Source: Aalborgiella sp031424795
GTDB taxonomy: Bacteria > Pseudomonadota > Gammaproteobacteria > Burkholderiales > Burkholderiaceae_C
NCBI GenBank assembly: GCA_031424795.1
Contig: JANPIC010000026.1
Span: 1 to 24,951 of the forward strand
Reading direction: 5' to 3'
DNA: 24,951 nt
Below are positions 6,010 to 14,916 of this stretch, in pieces. The position numbers were made by a program, and so were the translations under genes. How positions within the stretch are numbered: position 1 is the stretch's first letter; every line of letters begins with the position of its first letter. The notes beneath the pieces are model-generated. The model did no database searches. It was not told the DNA's origin and worked only from the letters and a program-made list of their open reading frames with translations.

Positions 6010-7155
6010 TTATTTTGTTGGCCTGAGTTTCCAAGCTTGACTTGAAGCCAGGCCAACCAAAGCCCCCGTCGCCCAAAACAGCCCGCCAATACCGACAACC
6101 GCGCCAGCCGCACCATACACCATGGGCATGATGACACTGCTGGCGTTGATCGTCATCAGCCTTAACCCCAAAGCTTCGCCGTGCCTATGTTCTGGCGTGA
6201 TCTGGTGCAGGGTACTCATGATCATGGGTTGAACCGAACCGAGCACAAAACCCAACGCAATCGAACACATCCCCATTGCTAATGCAGATGGCATCAATGG
6301 GTAAATACCAAAAAATACGGCTGTTAAAAGCATCGCACCAGAAACAACAGCCCACTCTTTCAAATGCTTGGCGATGAAAGGCAGCAAGACACGTACCACA
6401 GCAGCAGCAATGGCGAAGACACCCAAAATCGAACCGATGACAAAGGCGCTGTAGCCACGCTCGTTTCCCAAAATCGGCACAACAAAGGTATGCACATCCC
6501 AGCAAGACGACAAGAACCAATTGACGATGATCAAACGGCGCATCATCGGCTCGTTGAACAAATCCCACGCCGTCCCGGGTTTGGCTGCGGCATCAACCAC
6601 CACAGCTGGCAGTTCACGGGTGCGATGCACCAAAACCCAGGAGATGAGCGGCAAACACGCCAACATCAAAAAAGCCACCCGAAAACCGCTATGGTCGATC
6701 AACAAACCTGCGAAAAAGGGGCCAATGAAGTTTGAAACTGCCGGGCCGAGTGCCAACCAACTGAATACTTTTTTGAGCTCCAAACTGTCTTGTGCACTGC
6801 GACCAACAAAGCGCTGCAGAGCAATCACCATCACACCTGTGGCACCACCCGTCATCAACGCGCTGATGCACAACACGGGGAAAATAGGAAACGCCACAGC
6901 CAAGCCAGCACCTGTGCTAGCCGCCAATACCGAGAGTTGTACGGGTTTGCGCAGTCCATGCCTATCTGTGAACCGTCCAGCCGGAAGCGCTAAAAACACC
7001 TGCGTCAATGCAAACAGCGCCAGTAAAACGCCCACCGCTGCCGGACTGTATCCCGCACGCAGCGCGAACAGAGGCGCTGCCATACGCATACCCGCCATGC
7101 AAGCGTGCAAGCAAACCTGTGCAGCGATTAATTTACTGAGTTCTTTACCCGTCAA
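6010..7155 (-). CDS. Major facilitator superfamily transporter
   Basis: An inner-membrane carrier of 381 residues with about twelve hydrophobic segments. The MFS motif A is seen in the loop after the second segment (AGRFTDRHGLRKP), and a variant repeats in the second half. The substrate cannot be read from the sequence. The arrangement suggests a drug- or metabolite-efflux type of about the minimal MFS length. The start codon is TTG (7153-7155), chosen because the first transmembrane segment needs this N-terminus; no in-frame ATG is upstream before a stop, and the next internal ATG (residue 20) would cut into that segment. It follows rmuC by 21 bases on the same strand, so the two are probably cotranscribed. 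Confidence 0.88.
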   Translation of the reverse strand: MTGKELSKLIAAQVCLHACMAGMRMAAPLFALRAGYSPAAVGVLLALFALTQVFLALPAGRFTDRHGLRKPVQLSVLAASTGAGLAVAFPIFPVLCISALMTGGATGVMVIALQRFVGRSAQDSLELKKVFSWLALGPAVSNFIGPFFAGLLIDHSGFRVAFLMLACLPLISWVLVHRTRELPAVVVDAAAKPGTAWDLFNEPMMRRLIIVNWFLSSCWDVHTFVVPILGNERGYSAFVIGSILGVFAIAAAVVRVLLPFIAKHLKEWAVVSGAMLLTAVFFGIYPLMPSALAMGMCSIALGFVLGSVQPMIMSTLHQITPEHRHGEALGLRLMTINASSVIMPMVYGAAGAVVGIGGLFWATGALVGLASSQAWKLRPTK

Positions 7156-7176
7156 AACGCATTTACCCGACTTGGT

Positions 7177-8589
7177 TTATCCAGCTCCATTGGTGGAATC
7201 GTCAAAATCTTTGTCGTTCGGCAACAAAGCTTGCGCTTGCGATTCAGGCAATGCTTCGACTTGTTTCAACGCGCGGTTCATCATATTGCTTCGGGTTTGA
7301 GCTTGATCCAGCGTATTAACCACAGTTTGCGCCTGAGTTTTGACTTTGGACAACACATCACCAAACTTGCCAAACTCGGTCTTCACCGCACCTAAGACTT
7401 GCCACACTTCGCTAGAGCGCTTCTCTAGTGCCAGTGTTCTGAAACCCATTTGCAGCGAACTGAGCATTGCCAGCAAGGTGGTGGGCCCCGCCAAGGTGAT
7501 GCGATGCTCGCGCTGTAACGATTCCATCAGCCCTGGGCGTCGCAATACTTCGGCATACAAGCCTTCTGTGGGTAAAAACAAAATCGCGAAATCGGTGGTG
7601 TATGGTGGCTCTATGTATTTTTCTGAGATCGATTTGGCTTCCAAACGAATGCGCAACTCTAGTGCTTTGCCTGCCGCTTCTGCGCCCAGCACGTCAGCGT
7701 TGCCTTGCGCATCTAAGAGGCGCTCGTAATCTTCATTGGGGAATTTCGCGTCGATAGGCAGCCACAATGGTTCGCCATCGACGGATCTGCCCGGCAATTT
7801 GACAGCAAAGTCCACCACGTTTTTGCTACCCGGTTTGGTGGCAACTTGTACACCATATTGGTCAACCGTAAAGACCTGCTCCAGCAAACTGGCCAGCTGT
7901 GCTTCGCCAAAAATACCCCGCGTTTTGACGTTGGTAAGCAAATGCTTCAAATCGCCCACACCCTGCGCCAGCGTTTGCATTTCGCCCAAGCCCTTGTGGA
8001 CTTGCTCAAGGCGATCTGCCACTTGCTTAAAACTCTCACCCAATCGCGCTTGCAGGGTATTTTGCAACTTTTCATCGACCGTGGCGCGCATTTCGTCAAG
8101 CTTGGCGGAATTGGTGGTTTGCAACTGGGTGAGCTGCTTTTCCATGGTGTCGCGCACCTCGTTCATGCGGCGGGCGTTGGATTCGCTCAACCCTTGCAGC
8201 TGCGTTGTCAGCGTGTCTGCCAATGTTTTTTGTAGCGTGGCGAGTTGCTGGCTGGATTGCACCGTTAACGCGTCGATTTGATTGTTCTGTGTGCGAAAGG
8301 CCTCGCCACTTTGCAGCACCACGGCTTGCTGAAAAGCGCCGAAACTCTGCGTCAGCTCCTGCCTGCCACCACGGGAAGATTCGGTGATTTCACGGCGTAG
8401 TTCGCGCTCAAGCCGCTCAGACGTGGCGGAGACAGCGCCTAAAAGCTCCACCTTACCTTGCACCGCCGCTTGGGTAGCCTGCTTGTCGGCTTTGCGCACC
8501 GCAAACCAAAACACAACAATGATGTTGAACACCACCAGCGCCAGAAAAGACCAAATCACGACAGCGGGGTTTAAGTTTGAAAAATCCAT
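7177..8589 (-). CDS. rmuC: DNA recombination protein RmuC
   Basis: RmuC-family proteins limit inversions at short inverted repeats and are predicted nuclease-fold proteins. The 470-residue protein has an N-terminal membrane helix (VIWSFLALVVFNIIVVFWFAV), then a long coiled coil (about residues 40-200, rich in Q, L and E with repeated TLQ/QLQ heptads), then the RmuC domain. Domain motifs include TRGIFGEAQLASLLEQ, LWLPIDAKFPNEDYERLLDA, FAILFLPTEGLYAEVLRRPGL and the MGFRTLALEKRSSEVWQVL block. The length is normal. The ATG at 8589 gives the expected membrane anchor. The presence of an anti-inversion protein in a window rich in inverted repeats is probably coincidental. Confidence 0.93.
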   Translation of the reverse strand: MDFSNLNPAVVIWSFLALVVFNIIVVFWFAVRKADKQATQAAVQGKVELLGAVSATSERLERELRREITESSRGGRQELTQSFGAFQQAVVLQSGEAFRTQNNQIDALTVQSSQQLATLQKTLADTLTTQLQGLSESNARRMNEVRDTMEKQLTQLQTTNSAKLDEMRATVDEKLQNTLQARLGESFKQVADRLEQVHKGLGEMQTLAQGVGDLKHLLTNVKTRGIFGEAQLASLLEQVFTVDQYGVQVATKPGSKNVVDFAVKLPGRSVDGEPLWLPIDAKFPNEDYERLLDAQGNADVLGAEAAGKALELRIRLEAKSISEKYIEPPYTTDFAILFLPTEGLYAEVLRRPGLMESLQREHRITLAGPTTLLAMLSSLQMGFRTLALEKRSSEVWQVLGAVKTEFGKFGDVLSKVKTQAQTVVNTLDQAQTRSNMMNRALKQVEALPESQAQALLPNDKDFDDSTNGAG

Positions 8590-8671
8590 GGCGTCGATTC
8601 TACTGTTTATTTCACTAAATACTGGATTTATAGACAGTAAAAATTGAACGATAAATAGCGATTAATTTCAA

Positions 8672-9637
8672 TTAATTTAGTGGCGAAACTGCTCTGCCAT
8701 TGAGCAAAAATCCAACCAAATTATCGACCGCCTTGTTCGCCATCGCCATGCGCGTGGGCACGGTGCTGCTGGCAATGTGCGGGGTGAGGACAATATTCGG
8801 CACAGTGAGCAAGTCTGGATGAACCGATGGCTCACCCTCAAACACATCCAACCCCGCAGCAGCGATTTGCTTGTTTTTAAGCGCCATAGCCAAAGCGGCA
8901 TCGTCCACAATGCCGCCGCGTGCGAGGTTGATTAAGTTTGCCGTTGGTTTCATCAGCGCCAGCTCTGCAGCACCTATGGTGTGGTGTGATTCAGCGGAAT
9001 ACGGCACGACGAGCATGACGTGGTCTGCCGTTTGTAGAAGCTCGGTTTTGCTGACGTAACGGGCTTGGCAGGTAGCTTCCGTCGCCACATCAAGGCGGGA
9101 GCGGTTGTTGTAAATCACCTGCATACCAAAGCCAAAAGCGCCGCGTTTGGCTATTGACTGCCCAATTTTGCCCATGCCGATGATGCCAAGCGTGCTGCCA
9201 TGCACCTCGCTGCCCGCAAACATATCAAACCGCCAGCTTTTCCACTTGCCGGCGCGCAGGAAATGCTCGCTTTCAGTGACGCGGCGCGCGGTCGCCATCA
9301 GCAGTGCAATGCCGAAATCAGCGGTGGTTTCGGTCAAAGTATCGGGTGCATTGGTGCCGACAACGCCTGCTGCAGTCATGGCTGGCAGGTCAAAGTTGTT
9401 GTAACCCACCGTCATATTGGCACAGATTTTGAGCTGTGGGCAAGCGGCTAAAAGCTCAGCGTCAATTCGCTCTAAGCCAAACGTGAAAGCGCCGACTTTG
9501 CCTTGCAGCTTCTCAATCAGCTGCTTTTTTGTCCAGCCCTCATCGACTTGGTTGGATTCAACTTCAAAATGCTGCGCTAATTTAGCCAGTGTTTCGGGGA
9601 AAATCGCTCGCGTAACAAGTATTTTTTGTGTATTCAT
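8672..9637 (-). CDS. D-isomer 2-hydroxyacid dehydrogenase (glyoxylate/hydroxypyruvate reductase-like)
   Basis: An NAD(P)-dependent cytoplasmic dehydrogenase of 321 residues that interconverts 2-oxo acids and D-2-hydroxy acids. Motifs in order: the cofactor Rossmann turn LGIIGMGKIGQSIAKR, the substrate arginine in NLARGGIVDD, the glutamate in AAGLDVFEGEP and the catalytic histidine in IVLTPHIASST. The sequence ICANMTVGYNNFDLPA fits the GhrB-type glyoxylate reductase group, but the substrate is not proven. I start at the ATG at 9637 (MNTQKILVTRAIFPE). The longer frame up to 9868 would translate the dispersed repeat at 9672-9716 and part of the upstream gene on the same strand, and has no family support. 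It lies between the antiporter gene and rmuC, all on the same strand. Confidence 0.9.
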   Translation of the reverse strand: MNTQKILVTRAIFPETLAKLAQHFEVESNQVDEGWTKKQLIEKLQGKVGAFTFGLERIDAELLAACPQLKICANMTVGYNNFDLPAMTAAGVVGTNAPDTLTETTADFGIALLMATARRVTESEHFLRAGKWKSWRFDMFAGSEVHGSTLGIIGMGKIGQSIAKRGAFGFGMQVIYNNRSRLDVATEATCQARYVSKTELLQTADHVMLVVPYSAESHHTIGAAELALMKPTANLINLARGGIVDDAALAMALKNKQIAAAGLDVFEGEPSVHPDLLTVPNIVLTPHIASSTVPTRMAMANKAVDNLVGFLLNGRAVSPLN

Positions 9638-9671
9638 TTTTTTATCGTTTAAATTAGCACTAAATTGGCAC

Positions 9672-9716
9672 TTAGCCGGTGTATTTAATGGATAAGTAGC
9701 TATTAAATTTATAGCA
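9672..9716 (-). repeat. Dispersed repeat, copy 5
   Basis: Read on the minus strand: GCTATAAATTTAATAGCTA, then CTTATCCATTAAATACACCGGCTAA split over two blocks. It fills most of the 88-base gap between the antiporter gene (stop at 9726) and the dehydrogenase start (9637). The AT-rich half is close to palindromic (GCTATAAATTTAATAGC). Confidence 0.7.
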
Positions 9717-9725
9717 TTTTTAGCA

Positions 9726-11015
9726 TCAATATGCCAGCGATGGTCGTGACTGCACGTCAGGTTTGACGCTTTCAGCAGCAGCGGCTGGATTGGCTTGAGC
9801 GTCTTTGCCAAGTTTTCCCTGTGGATGCCAGCCCACAACCGACAGCAAAACGAAAAAACCCACGACATAACCCAAAGCGATATGCCAGCCTGCTTTGAGC
9901 CAAGCGCCTACGGATTTGGCCTCAGGGTACATATTGCTCAAAGCCACGCCTGCAGAAGAACCAAACCACAGCATACTGCCACCAAAACCGACAGCGTAGG
10001 CCAAAAAGCCCCAGTCGTAACCGCCCTGTTTCAAAGCGAGTGCCGTCAATGGAATGTTATCAAACACGGCACTCAAAAAGCCCAAGCCGAAGGCGCTTTG
10101 CCAAGACGCCAGTGGCAAATGTTGGACGGGCATCATGGATGCGCACATGACCAATGACAGCAAAAAGATACTGCCTTTAAAGGCCTCAGGCAACAAATTC
10201 CAAGTCGGTTTGCGCCAAGGCGTCGTCACCAAAATAGCAACCCACACCGCCATGCCAATGACGGGAAAGGCGCTCAAAACAGCAGGATAGTTCAAATTAA
10301 AAAAAACATTGGCACCAACGGCACTGAGCAAGATAATGGCGACGATGCACAGCCGTGCCCAGTGGACGTGCGCTCCCTTGGGGGCGTCTTTCAAAATCGG
10401 CTGGTAGGCATGCTGCTGGCGTGCGGCAATCACACCAAAAATCATCAAAGCGACAAACGAGCCGGCGTAGGCCTCAAACACCTGACCCGGAGCAACCCCG
10501 CCAATCCAAAGCATGGTGGTGGTCGTGTCGCCAACCACGCTACCCGCACCACCCGCGTTGCTGGCCGCGACAATGGCGGCCAAAAAGCCGATGTGTAGTT
10601 TGCGTTTGTACAGCACAGCGGCCATCGTGCCACCTATCATAGCGGCGGCAATATTGTCTAAAAAGCCCGAAATACAGAAAACCAAAATCAACAAGACAAA
10701 GCCACCCTTCCAGTCATCTGGCAGGTAATTAGGAAGAATCGCTGGAATTTCGGTTTTCTCAAAATGATCCGCCAAAAGTGCAAAACCGAGCAGCAAGCCC
10801 AGTAAATTGGCGATGGTGACCCACTCGTGCCCGAGTAATTTGAGTAAACCAGCGATACCGGGTGTGCCCGAAAAGTCGCTAAAACCCAGCTTGTACGACG
10901 TAATAACGGCCAAACCCACCAGCGCCACTTTCAAAACATGGTGATGAAACAGCGCCACGCCCAAAAGTGTTAAACCGAATAGAAAAAAATCGAGCGGAAT
11001 GCCTGCGACAAACAT
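9726..11015 (-). CDS. nhaD: NhaD-type sodium/proton antiporter (ion transporter superfamily)
   Basis: A polytopic membrane protein of 429 residues with about twelve or more hydrophobic segments and the two inverted half-repeats typical of the ion transporter superfamily. The key NhaD-like motif SVVGDTTTTMLWIGGV follows an ASNAGGAG stretch. DNIAAAMIGG in the first half is mirrored by FDNIPLTALALK in the second, which is the expected paired re-entrant motif with the ion-binding D-N. The C-terminal 30 residues (GKDAQANPAAAAESVKPD) are polar and probably cytoplasmic. The ATG at 11015 has GGAG upstream. It is first in the minus-strand series and divergent from the aor cluster across about 200 bases. 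The assignment as NhaD rather than another carrier of this superfamily is by motif. Confidence 0.8.
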   Translation of the reverse strand: MFVAGIPLDFFLFGLTLLGVALFHHHVLKVALVGLAVITSYKLGFSDFSGTPGIAGLLKLLGHEWVTIANLLGLLLGFALLADHFEKTEIPAILPNYLPDDWKGGFVLLILVFCISGFLDNIAAAMIGGTMAAVLYKRKLHIGFLAAIVAASNAGGAGSVVGDTTTTMLWIGGVAPGQVFEAYAGSFVALMIFGVIAARQQHAYQPILKDAPKGAHVHWARLCIVAIILLSAVGANVFFNLNYPAVLSAFPVIGMAVWVAILVTTPWRKPTWNLLPEAFKGSIFLLSLVMCASMMPVQHLPLASWQSAFGLGFLSAVFDNIPLTALALKQGGYDWGFLAYAVGFGGSMLWFGSSAGVALSNMYPEAKSVGAWLKAGWHIALGYVVGFFVLLSVVGWHPQGKLGKDAQANPAAAAESVKPDVQSRPSLAY

Positions 11016-11170
11016 GCTTAGGTCTCCAAAAAAGTAGGCTAGATGTTACCTTGAACAAGAGTGTGTCAGATTGAGAATTTTCGATTCAAAACCTCTCAAA
11101 CGCCTGAAAACAAGGGTTACTACTAGTGCCACCAACAGCGACTCGCAAGATGATTGCTATGTAAAAAACA

Positions 11171-11199
11171 TCATAAGTATTTAATTTCATAAGTATTTT
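11171..11199 (+). promoter_or_regulatory. Tandem TCATAAGTATTT boxes before the aor cluster
   Basis: TCATAAGTATTT occurs at 11171-11182 and again at 11187-11198, with starts 16 bases apart, in the AT-rich leader 20 bases before the first aor ATG. It could be a regulator site pair or simply part of the leader. No convincing -35/-10 pair was found around it. Confidence 0.35.
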
Positions 11200-11218
11200 C
11201 ATCAAGGGAGATAGAAAC

Positions 11219-11695
11219 ATGCAGAAGATATTGCACATCAACCCAGACAAATGCACAGGCTGCTTGCAGTGTGAAATGGCCTGTTCTTTTGAAAACTACG
11301 GCACATTTGCCACCGCCAAATCCCGCATCAAGGTTTTTGACTTTCACCACACCGGCAAAAAAGTGCCTTACACCTGCACCCAATGCGACGAAGCGTGGTG
11401 CTTGCATGCCTGTCCTGTAGAAGCCATCACGGTTGATAGAACAACAGGCGCGAAAGTAGTGAACGAGAGCACCTGCGTGGGCTGCAAAGTCTGCACCATC
11501 GCCTGCCCATTTGGTACGATCAATTACGTTGAAGAAACCGGCAAAGTGCAAAAATGCGACCTCTGCGGTGGCGACCCAGCTTGCGCATCGGCTTGCCCGA
11601 CAGGCGCCATCACATTCATTGACGCCAACTGGACGGGGTTGGGCAAGATGGCACAGTGGGCCGACAAGCTAGGCAATCAGCCTTCTGCGTCTTAA
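11219..11695 (+). CDS. aorA: Four-cluster ferredoxin subunit of a tungsten aldehyde oxidoreductase (AorA-like)
   Basis: A polyferredoxin of 158 residues with exactly sixteen motif cysteines for four [4Fe-4S] clusters: C12, C15, C18, C22; C53, C56, C61, C65; C86, C89, C92, C96; C113, C116, C122, C126. The third motif, CVGCKVCTIACPFG, is typical of DmsB/HycB-type electron transfer subunits. There is no signal peptide, so it is cytoplasmic. In the Aromatoleum aromaticum enzyme the equivalent subunit wires the catalytic subunits to the FAD subunit. The ribosome binding site AGGGAG is clear. It lies 30 bases before the catalytic subunit gene and belongs to the same operon. Confidence 0.88.
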   Translation: MQKILHINPDKCTGCLQCEMACSFENYGTFATAKSRIKVFDFHHTGKKVPYTCTQCDEAWCLHACPVEAITVDRTTGAKVVNESTCVGCKVCTIACPFGTINYVEETGKVQKCDLCGGDPACASACPTGAITFIDANWTGLGKMAQWADKLGNQPSAS

Positions 11696-11725
11696 ATCAA
11701 CATTGACTATTTAGGAGAACACATC

Positions 11726-13573
11726 ATGTCATGGGCAGGAAAAATCCTCCGCGTTAACTTGACCGCGGGAACCGTCAAGTCTGAACCTCTCAACATGGAT
11801 TGGGCTAACGCCTACATTGGCTCGCGTGGACTGGGCACCAAGTATTTGGTAGAAGAGGTTGATGCGACTGTAGACCCATTGTCTGCAGCTAACAAAATCA
11901 TCTGGTCAACGGGTCCGCTCACGGGCACGATGGCTTCCACCGGTGGCCGCTATACCGTGATCACCAAAAGCCCGCTCACGGGCGCCATTGCCTGCTCAAA
12001 CTCAGGCGGCTATTGGGGCGCAGAGTTCAAAATGGCCGGCTGGGACATGGTGATTTTTGAAGGTAAATCACCCAAACCCGTTTATTTGTACGTCAATGAT
12101 GACGTCGCTGAACTGCGCGATGCAGGGCACTTATGGGGCAAAAGCGTGTGGGAGACCGAAGGTATCTTGAAAACCAGCTTGCAAGACCCGTTGACGCGGG
12201 TTTCCAGTATTGGCAAAGCCGGTGAAAATGGTGTGTTGTTTGCGGCTGTGGTGAATGATTTGCACCGTGCTGCAGGCCGCTCTGGCGTGGGCGCGGTGAT
12301 GGGTAGCAAAAACCTCAAAGCCATCGCTGTGCGCGGCACCAAAGGCGTGGGTAATTTGCACAACCCGAAAGAGTTCATGAAAGTTGTCGCCGAGAAGAAA
12401 AAAATCTTGGCAGACAACGGTGTAACGGGTACAGGTCTGCCAGCCATGGGCACGCAGGTGCTGATGAGCGTGATCAACGAAACCGGTGCATTACCCACCC
12501 GCAACCACCGCGATAACCAGTTTGAAGGCGCGAAAGACATTGGCGCAGAAGCCATGGCCACGCCGCGCAAAACCGACGGCAAAAAGCATTTGGTGACCAA
12601 CCAAGCCTGCTTTGGCTGCACGATTGCTTGCGGACGGATCAGCAAAATGGACGAAACGCATTTCACCATCGTCAACAAACCGCAATACAAAGGCGCGAAC
12701 GGCGGTTTGGAATACGAAGCGGCTTGGGCGCTGGGCGCTGCCAACGGTGTGAACGACCTGGAAGCCCTGCAATACGCCAATTTGCTGTGCAACGAAGAAG
12801 GTATTGACCCCATCAGCTTTGGCACCACCGTGGGCGCGGTGATGGAGTTGTACGAAATGGGCGTGTTGACCAAAGAACAAATTGGTATTGATGCCAAATT
12901 TGGTTCGGCGGAAACCTTGGCGTTTTTGGTGGAAGAAACCATCTACGGCCGTGGTTTTGGCAAAGAAATTGGTCAAGGTTCTAAGCGTTTGACGGAAAAA
13001 TACGGTCACCCAGAGCTGAGCATGAGCAGCAAAGGCCAAGAGTTCCCAGCATACGACGGCCGCGCCATTCAAGGCATCGGCTTGGCGTATGCCACCTCTA
13101 ACCGGGGTGGCTGCCATCTGCGCGGCTACACCATTGCGTCAGAAGTGCTGGGCATCCCTGTCAAAACGGATCCGCTTGAGCATGAAGGTAAACCAGAGTT
13201 GGTCAAAGCATTTCAAGACGCGACAGCGGCATTCGACTCATCAGGCTTGTGTATTTTCACAACTTTTGCTTGGGGCTTGACCGACTTGGCTCCGCAACTT
13301 GCGGCCGCATGCGGCGACCAATACACCACCGAAGAGCTGGAAAAAATCGGTGAACGTATCTGGAATATGGAGCGCGAGTTCAACAACCGCGCTGGCTTCA
13401 CAGCGAAAGACGACAGCTTGCCGAAACGCTTGCTTGAAGAAGCTTGCAAAACAGGTCCTGCCAAAGGCAAGGTCAATATGTTGGCAGAGATGATGCCGAA
13501 ATACTATGCAGCACGCGGCTGGGACACAGAGGGCCGCCCTACACAAGCAACTCGCGAACGACTCGGGCTATAA
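11726..13573 (+). CDS. aorB: Tungsten-dependent aldehyde:acceptor oxidoreductase catalytic subunit (AorB-like)
   Basis: This 615-residue protein is an AOR-family enzyme that oxidises aldehydes to carboxylic acids at a tungsten bis-pyranopterin site. The N-terminal domain carries the pterin-binding GSRGLGTKYL and STGGRYTVITKSPLTGAI blocks. The proximal [4Fe-4S] cluster ligands are C295, C298, C302 (CFGCTIAC) and C509 (SSGLC). Further family blocks are GLEYEAAWALG, IQGIGLAYATSNRGGCHLRGY and the C-terminal REFNNRAGFTAKDDSLPKR. Length and motif order are normal. The ribosome binding site AGGAGA lies before the ATG. The gene order ferredoxin, AOR, FAD protein is that of the Aromatoleum AorABC enzyme rather than of single-subunit archaeal AOR. 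The actual aldehyde substrate cannot be read from the sequence. Confidence 0.93.
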   Translation: MSWAGKILRVNLTAGTVKSEPLNMDWANAYIGSRGLGTKYLVEEVDATVDPLSAANKIIWSTGPLTGTMASTGGRYTVITKSPLTGAIACSNSGGYWGAEFKMAGWDMVIFEGKSPKPVYLYVNDDVAELRDAGHLWGKSVWETEGILKTSLQDPLTRVSSIGKAGENGVLFAAVVNDLHRAAGRSGVGAVMGSKNLKAIAVRGTKGVGNLHNPKEFMKVVAEKKKILADNGVTGTGLPAMGTQVLMSVINETGALPTRNHRDNQFEGAKDIGAEAMATPRKTDGKKHLVTNQACFGCTIACGRISKMDETHFTIVNKPQYKGANGGLEYEAAWALGAANGVNDLEALQYANLLCNEEGIDPISFGTTVGAVMELYEMGVLTKEQIGIDAKFGSAETLAFLVEETIYGRGFGKEIGQGSKRLTEKYGHPELSMSSKGQEFPAYDGRAIQGIGLAYATSNRGGCHLRGYTIASEVLGIPVKTDPLEHEGKPELVKAFQDATAAFDSSGLCIFTTFAWGLTDLAPQLAAACGDQYTTEELEKIGERIWNMEREFNNRAGFTAKDDSLPKRLLEEACKTGPAKGKVNMLAEMMPKYYAARGWDTEGRPTQATRERLGL

Positions 13574-13588
13574 ACTTAGGTATTTACC

Positions 13589-14881
13589 ATGCATCACGTC
13601 ATCATCGGCGGTGGCCCCGCCGGCGTTATCGCTGCTGAAACCATACGCAAGCAGGCTCCGTACGACAACATCACCATTGTGAGCGATGAGTCTGTACCCG
13701 CCTACTCGCGCATGGCGATTCCCTATCTGCTGATGGGCAATGTGAAAGAAGAGGGGACGTATTTAAGGAAAGATCCTTCACACCTCAAAAATTTACATAT
13801 AAATTGGGTACAAGCCGGCGTAAAACTTGTTGAAACAGCTACAAAAACTGTAGCGTTACATACAGGTGTAAAAATCACGTTTGACACCTTGCTGATTGCA
13901 ACAGGCTCGCATCCGATCAAGCCGCCCATTCCCGGGATTGAATCAGAAGGCGTTCACACCTGCTGGACCATGGAAGATGCACGCAGCATCATGGCACTGG
14001 CAAACAAAGGCTCACGCGTGCTGCAACTGGGTGCTGGCTTCATCGGCTGCATCATCATGGAGGCACTTGCTGCACGTGGTGTGACACTCAGCGTTGTGGA
14101 AATGGGAGACCGCATGGTGCCGCGCATGATGGGGCCCATCGCTGGTGGCATGATTCGCGATTGGGTTCAAGCCAAAGGTGTTGAGGTATTTACCGCTACC
14201 AAAGTGGAATCCATTGCAGCCGGAGCCCCCTTGAAAGTGACGTTGAGCAATGGCAAAACGATAGAGGCTGATTTGGTTATCAGCGCAGCAGGTGTGCGGC
14301 CTGCGATTGGTTTTTTGAAAGATTCTGGCATCACTTGCTTGGCTGGTGTGTTGACCGATGCCCACTTGCAAACCAATGTGCCAGGTATTTTTGCTGCTGG
14401 CGACTGCGCTGAAGCCTTTGACAAAGTGACGGGCAAAACCATCGTCAGCGCGATTCAACCCAATGCCGCGGAACAAGCGCGGGTCGCTGGCATGAACATG
14501 GTGGCTTGCAGCCGCGGCAAAACCATGCAGGCTGAGCTAAAAGGCGTGACACAAATCAACGTGCTGGATACGCTGGGGTTAATCTCAACCAGCTTTGGTG
14601 ACTGGCAAGGCCAGCCTGGTGGAGAGCACGTTGAGCTGACCGACCTTAAAAAGGGCAAGCACTTGAGTTTGCAGTTCAAAGACGATGTCATGGTCGGGTG
14701 CAACAGCGTGGGCTGGACTGACCACGTGGGTGTCATGCGCGGGCTGGTGGAAGGCAAGGTCAAACTCGGCGCATGGAAAGACCACCTCAAAGCAGATCCG
14801 ACCAAGCTGATGGAAGCCTACATCGCCAGTGCGCAAGGGCAGCAAGACTGGGCGGGCGCGCAAGACGAGCGAAGAAGATAA
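13589..14881 (+). CDS. aorC: FAD/NAD(P)-dependent oxidoreductase subunit (AorC-like)
   Basis: A 430-residue pyridine nucleotide-disulfide oxidoreductase family protein. The FAD-binding GGGPAGVIAAETIR is at residues 7-20. The second dinucleotide motif, for NAD(P), is VLQLGAGFIGCIIMEALAARG, and the FAD-ribityl motif is VPGIFAAGDCAEA. The first ATG gives MHHVIIGGGP, with no signal peptide. In AorABC-type enzymes this subunit passes electrons between the Fe-S chain and NAD. It lies 15 bases after the catalytic subunit gene, with the ribosome binding site TTAGG. Nothing is missing from the family core, and the C-terminal 130 residues form the usual dimer-type domain. Confidence 0.88.
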   Translation: MHHVIIGGGPAGVIAAETIRKQAPYDNITIVSDESVPAYSRMAIPYLLMGNVKEEGTYLRKDPSHLKNLHINWVQAGVKLVETATKTVALHTGVKITFDTLLIATGSHPIKPPIPGIESEGVHTCWTMEDARSIMALANKGSRVLQLGAGFIGCIIMEALAARGVTLSVVEMGDRMVPRMMGPIAGGMIRDWVQAKGVEVFTATKVESIAAGAPLKVTLSNGKTIEADLVISAAGVRPAIGFLKDSGITCLAGVLTDAHLQTNVPGIFAAGDCAEAFDKVTGKTIVSAIQPNAAEQARVAGMNMVACSRGKTMQAELKGVTQINVLDTLGLISTSFGDWQGQPGGEHVELTDLKKGKHLSLQFKDDVMVGCNSVGWTDHVGVMRGLVEGKVKLGAWKDHLKADPTKLMEAYIASAQGQQDWAGAQDERRR

Positions 14882-14916
14882 TAGAGCGAGATAAATATTG
14901 AAAATTAATTTTGAAG

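Noticed and set aside
9638..9868. An N-terminal extension of the 2-hydroxyacid dehydrogenase
   Set aside because: The extra 77 residues translate a dispersed repeat and the 3' end of the antiporter gene. The enzyme family begins at the ATG at 9637.
12082..12942. A 286-codon minus-strand frame opposite aorB
   Set aside because: It is long only because the sense strand is strongly codon-biased. It lacks any recognisable domain and aorB is unambiguous.
13814..13855. A ninth copy of the dispersed repeat inside aorC (AGCCGGCGTA...AGCTAC...TGTAGC)
   Set aside because: Only about 25 of 42 positions match, the tail core is missing, and the encoded segment (GVKLVETATKTVAL) is ordinary for FAD oxidoreductases with no extra length. 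Chance similarity is the simpler reading.
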